Assembly: GCA_024803745.1 (NCBI GenBank)
Contig: JANJXV010000024.1
Location: 14,100,427 to 14,164,426, forward strand
Direction of reading: 5' to 3'
From: Megascapheus bottae
Lineage: Eukaryota; Chordata; Mammalia; Rodentia; Geomyidae
Length of the DNA stretch: 64,000 nt
Made by a program: the position numbers and the translations under genes. Below are positions 60,761 to 64,000 of this stretch, piece by piece (the first letter of the stretch is position 1; each line of letters opens with the position of its first letter). The notes below the pieces were generated by a model. It worked only from the letters and a program-made list of their open reading frames with translations, ran no database searches and was not told the origin of the DNA.

Positions 60761-61942
60761 TGCATGCATGCACACCAGGAAAAGAATAGCAACAAGTTCA
60801 AACAAGTTCAAGTTCCTAAGTTCTCCTATCATAGCACATTTCAGAGACTTCCTTCCCCTAGGAGGATCTCTTCTTATTGGCAGCTGACAGAATTCTGTCT
60901 GATGTCATGAGCTGCCAAATTACAATTTCACTCATAATGTCACCACAAATAGGACCTGGACACTTGGCTGGTGAAATATGAAAGGAGAGAGAAGAATCAA
61001 ACTTCCTATAAACCCCCATCTTCATGGCATTCACAGGCCAGCAGACTTGACTTCTCTGCCACCTTGCTCAAGAAACCAGCAGTACTCTCTGAGCTCACTG
61101 GCACAGAGCCACATCTATCTCTTTGGCATCTTCATTGCTCTCACCTTCTTCAAACCTAACATTATAGTCAAGTTCTCATAGGTCCCAGGAAGATATCAAA
61201 AAACTTCCATGCTAAATACCTAAAATACGCACAGAGAAATCTAGCAAACGTATATGGTATGCTAGAACAGGGAAGGTTAATACTCAGCACCAACCTAAAT
61301 TTACCAATATGGGTACACTTACTAGAGTTTACATTCCACATACACCAACTCAAACTGTTATCTTTCTTTTAACTTCTTTTTTCCCCCAAGCAGTGCAGGG
61401 GAAAAACTGCACATACTTGCTCTTCCTAGACAGGGGGTCTTCTACTGGAGCCACAACCCCTGAGCTGCAAGCAGTTATGATTGCTTTCTCAATTGTTGAA
61501 TTGAGAGATGGTTTACTCTCTCCAAAGGTTCATGTGCTAGAAGCTTGGTCTCCAATGTTGTATTGCGGATCAAACCCAAGGCCTTGACATGCTAAACATG
61601 AAATCTACCACCGACATACACCACCAGGCCAGGCATGTATATACTTTATATTCCATTAGTGCTAAGGATTAAGCCAAGGTCTTACAGATGTTGGGCATGC
61701 CCTCTAGCACCAGGCGAAAGCAGCCTCTCTTCTTGCAGGGGCAGCAGCTCTTGATCCAGTATGATCTCATCTTACCCTATTCCATCTGTAAAGGCCTTAT
61801 TTCCAGTGCTGGTCATACCTGTACCACTGGGGGCTAGTGCACCTTCTAGTTTAGTTTGCTCATCACCTAGTCAGGATTCACAGTTTCAAACATTAAAAAC
61901 CAACTCTATACTATCATCAGTGAATTTCCAAGATAATAGCAG

Positions 61943-62140
61943 CTGGGCAATAGCAGGAGATGGCTCATGCCTGTAATCCTGGCTACTCAGAGCTGAGGAT
62001 CAAAGTTCAAAGCTAGCCTAGGCAGGAGTCCATGAGACATTTATCTGCAGTTAATCACCAAAAAGCCAGAAGTAGCAGAGTACTAGCCTTGATCAAAAAA
62101 AAAAGCTCAGGGACCCAAAATCCCAAGTTTAAGCCCTAGG
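61943..62140 (+). repeat. B1-ID composite SINE
   Basis: GCAATAGCAGGAGATGGCTC, then ATGCCTGTAATCCTGGCTAC, a shortened ID part and CAAGTTTAAGCCCTAGGACG. Confidence 0.8.
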
Positions 62141-62190
62141 ACGTGTGTGTTTGTGTGTGTATCTGTGTGTCTGTGTGTGTGTCTGTGTCT
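62141..62190 (+). repeat. (TG)n microsatellite
   Basis: TGTGTGTTTGTGTGTGTATC and further TGTG units with interruptions, at the SINE 3' end. Confidence 0.88.
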
Positions 62191-62868
62191 GGATAATTAG
62201 TAAGCAAATGCCGGAGATAGCTAAATAGCCAGCTTAAGTTATGCAATGCCGGGGTCTCTCCTCCAGAATTGGCCTGACAAGGTCATCCATGCACCAGCAC
62301 AAAGCACAGGGTGCTTTGCTTTACACCTCTGATGCCAAGAATGCTGCACCCTGGCTTCAGTTGGAAGGGCGGCAGCCTTTAGGGATGCTGTTAGTAAGAG
62401 GTCTTCACATTTCCTTTTATGACTGAACCTCACAGGGAATCCCGTGAGCCCTATCCATATTTCTCCCTGCTTCATTATTTAGCAGCATGTAGGGATCCTG
62501 GCAAGACAACCAAATCTTAGAAGCACAATGCTCCACTATTATGCCAAGTCAATTCCATGGGAAAGCCAGGTGCTCTGAGGGCTAGCCTGGCCTAGGTAAG
62601 GTATTCTGAGTCCATGCTTAGAAGCATGGCAGGTCCAGAATAAGCCTGGTTTCACTCCCTATGCCACAGCTACATGATCCTGAGCTCATAAAGCAATCAC
62701 TGAATGATGGAGAAAGAATAGATATGCTCAATGAACCATCTGGCCCATCAGATTCTCCCCAGCCACTCTGGGTAAAACAAATCCCTCTCACATATGCAGC
62801 CCACCAAACCCATCACAAGCTGACACTCTTGTGCACTCATTATCCACTTCTATTCTTTCTACATTTCT

Positions 62869-62993
62869 TTTTTTTTTTCCAGTCCTGGGGCTTGAACTCA
62901 GGGCCTGAACACTGTCCTTGGGCTTTCTTCAAAGCTAAGCTCTACCACTTGAGCCACAGCACCACTTCTAGCTTTTTCTATATAGGTGGTACT
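62869..62993 (-). repeat. ID SINE right half, reverse
   Basis: T-run, CCAGTCCTGGGGCTTGAACT through GCTTTTTCTATATAGGTGGT. The left half is missing, so it is a 5'-truncated insertion. Confidence 0.83.
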
Positions 62994-64000
62994 TCCACAA
63001 TTTCTTTAAACACATGGAGAGAGTTGGGAAGAGCCACTCCCATTCTTAGAACAAGAAAGAGCGGAGAAATGACAATGACTTTTCTTTAGGCCACCAGTGA
63101 ACCAAGGTGCTGAAGAGAACTGGAAGCACTTCTTCAGATGGGACTGGTCAAGTGTTTGCTGGGCTGGAACAAAGTGCAACAGGAACCTCCAGGTGGATGT
63201 TTATTTAATTTCTTACCATTATTGTTATTATTGGGGATAAACCCGGACCCCATGCATGCATGGTACGCAAACTCTAAAACTGAGCTCCAGGTAAAACTCC
63301 AGATGAACTCCTACAAGCTGGGTTTGGGTAGATGGGAAAGTTTTATGCTCTAGGCACTGTAGATACTGAGATTCTGTCCAACAGGTCCTCTCCAGGAAGC
63401 CTTGAGAAAGCACCCCTGTGGATGGAGCTGACTGGGGGAAAACATTCCAGAAAATTCCATATCCTTTTATGGAGAATAAAGTAGAGGGTACCTCTCCAAT
63501 ACAGTAAAACACAGTGTATAGCTTGAGGATACTGACGAAGCCCATTGCAGCTAGGAAACACAACAGGAATGGTAATAATAATCTTAAAAGCTCCAGAAGG
63601 GCTTTGTGCTAAGTGTAACATCTAGAAAAGAGCCAGGAACACTGGTGAAAGCTGCACCCTGGGACCAGTTTCCCTTTGCCCGAGTGAGAATGAATCAGAA
63701 TACCAGAGCATGTCCTTCCCTGCACTGCAACACCAGTGGGTGCTGTAACAACCCAAAACGGCTGAGGGGAGCTAAAAAGGGCACACTCTAGGGTATAGAA
63801 AAAAAAATCCACAGCCATGCCAGGAGACAAACTGGGTGTACTTCTGGAGGACTGCGTAGCCTCTGGGACACTAAAGATATCCATAGCAACAACAAATTTT
63901 AAACCCAACCCTGCTAGCATAACACACTAAAGACATGGTAGTAGAAAAGTGTCATGGTTGCCTATGGCAACCACTAATCTACTTTTTGTCTATGGATTTG

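Larger units (their letters stand above)
58554..64000. other. PODXL intron 1 (partial)
   Basis: The intron between the signal-peptide exon (outside the window) and the mucin exon. It contains SINEs and two CA/TG microsatellites. The stretches 58,620-59,140, 60,050-60,380, 60,780-61,940, 62,200-62,860 and 63,000-64,000 have no feature I can name beyond weak old SINE traces near 61,550-61,640 and 63,222-63,290. Confidence 0.75.

Noticed and set aside
60555..60910. ORFs rich in HTHT or VCVC
   Set aside because: They are translations of the CA microsatellite.
60000..64000. PODXL promoter or CpG island at the right edge
   Set aside because: CG dinucleotides are sparse and no signal-peptide exon is present; the first exon must lie beyond the window.

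Overview
The window is ordinary nuclear DNA from a mammal, most probably a geomyoid rodent (kangaroo rat, pocket mouse or pocket gopher group). It is AT-rich and intron-dominated, with split genes and GT/AG splice sites. It is densely seeded with two tRNA/7SL-derived SINE families: a dimeric ID element and a B1-ID composite. From memory these look like those of Dipodomys and its relatives. The genus is an inference from repeat style and was not tested. I see no bacterial, phage, plasmid or CRISPR content.

Two protein genes lie tail to tail, the order I recall for human 7q32.3. From the left edge to 37,686 on the + strand are the last nine coding exons of MKLN1 (muskelin). They cover most of the kelch propeller and the C-terminal region. 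All nine join in frame to 415 codons plus a stop, followed by a long 3' UTR that may reach about 46.84 kb. From 58,553 down to 52,669 on the - strand are seven exons of PODXL (podocalyxin): mucin domain, cysteine-containing membrane-proximal domain, transmembrane helix, and cytoplasmic tail ending DTHL. A 3' UTR of about 3.4 kb follows. PODXL exon 1 (signal peptide) and its promoter lie beyond the right edge, and the first exons of MKLN1 lie beyond the left edge.

The introns hold at least two processed pseudogenes. One is a decayed GOLGA2 (GM130) copy at about 10.3-12.9 kb. The other is a WTAP copy at about 21.5-23.2 kb, which appears to derive from the short, intronically polyadenylated WTAP transcript and was later hit by an ID SINE. 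A third degraded block at 9.1-10.0 kb may be another retrocopy, but I cannot identify it. There is also a 5'-truncated L1, two LTR-like fragments of low certainty, more than 60 SINE copies (several with clear target-site duplications) and several microsatellites.

Muskelin is a kelch-repeat subunit of the CTLH/GID E3 ubiquitin ligase. Podocalyxin is an anti-adhesive sialomucin linked to ezrin and NHERF. Nothing here suggests that the two genes work together; they are chromosomal neighbours. I found no novel system. The points most worth a second look are a possible alternative last exon of MKLN1 at 39,657-39,760, the origin of the WTAP retrocopy, and the unidentified block at 9.1-10.0 kb.
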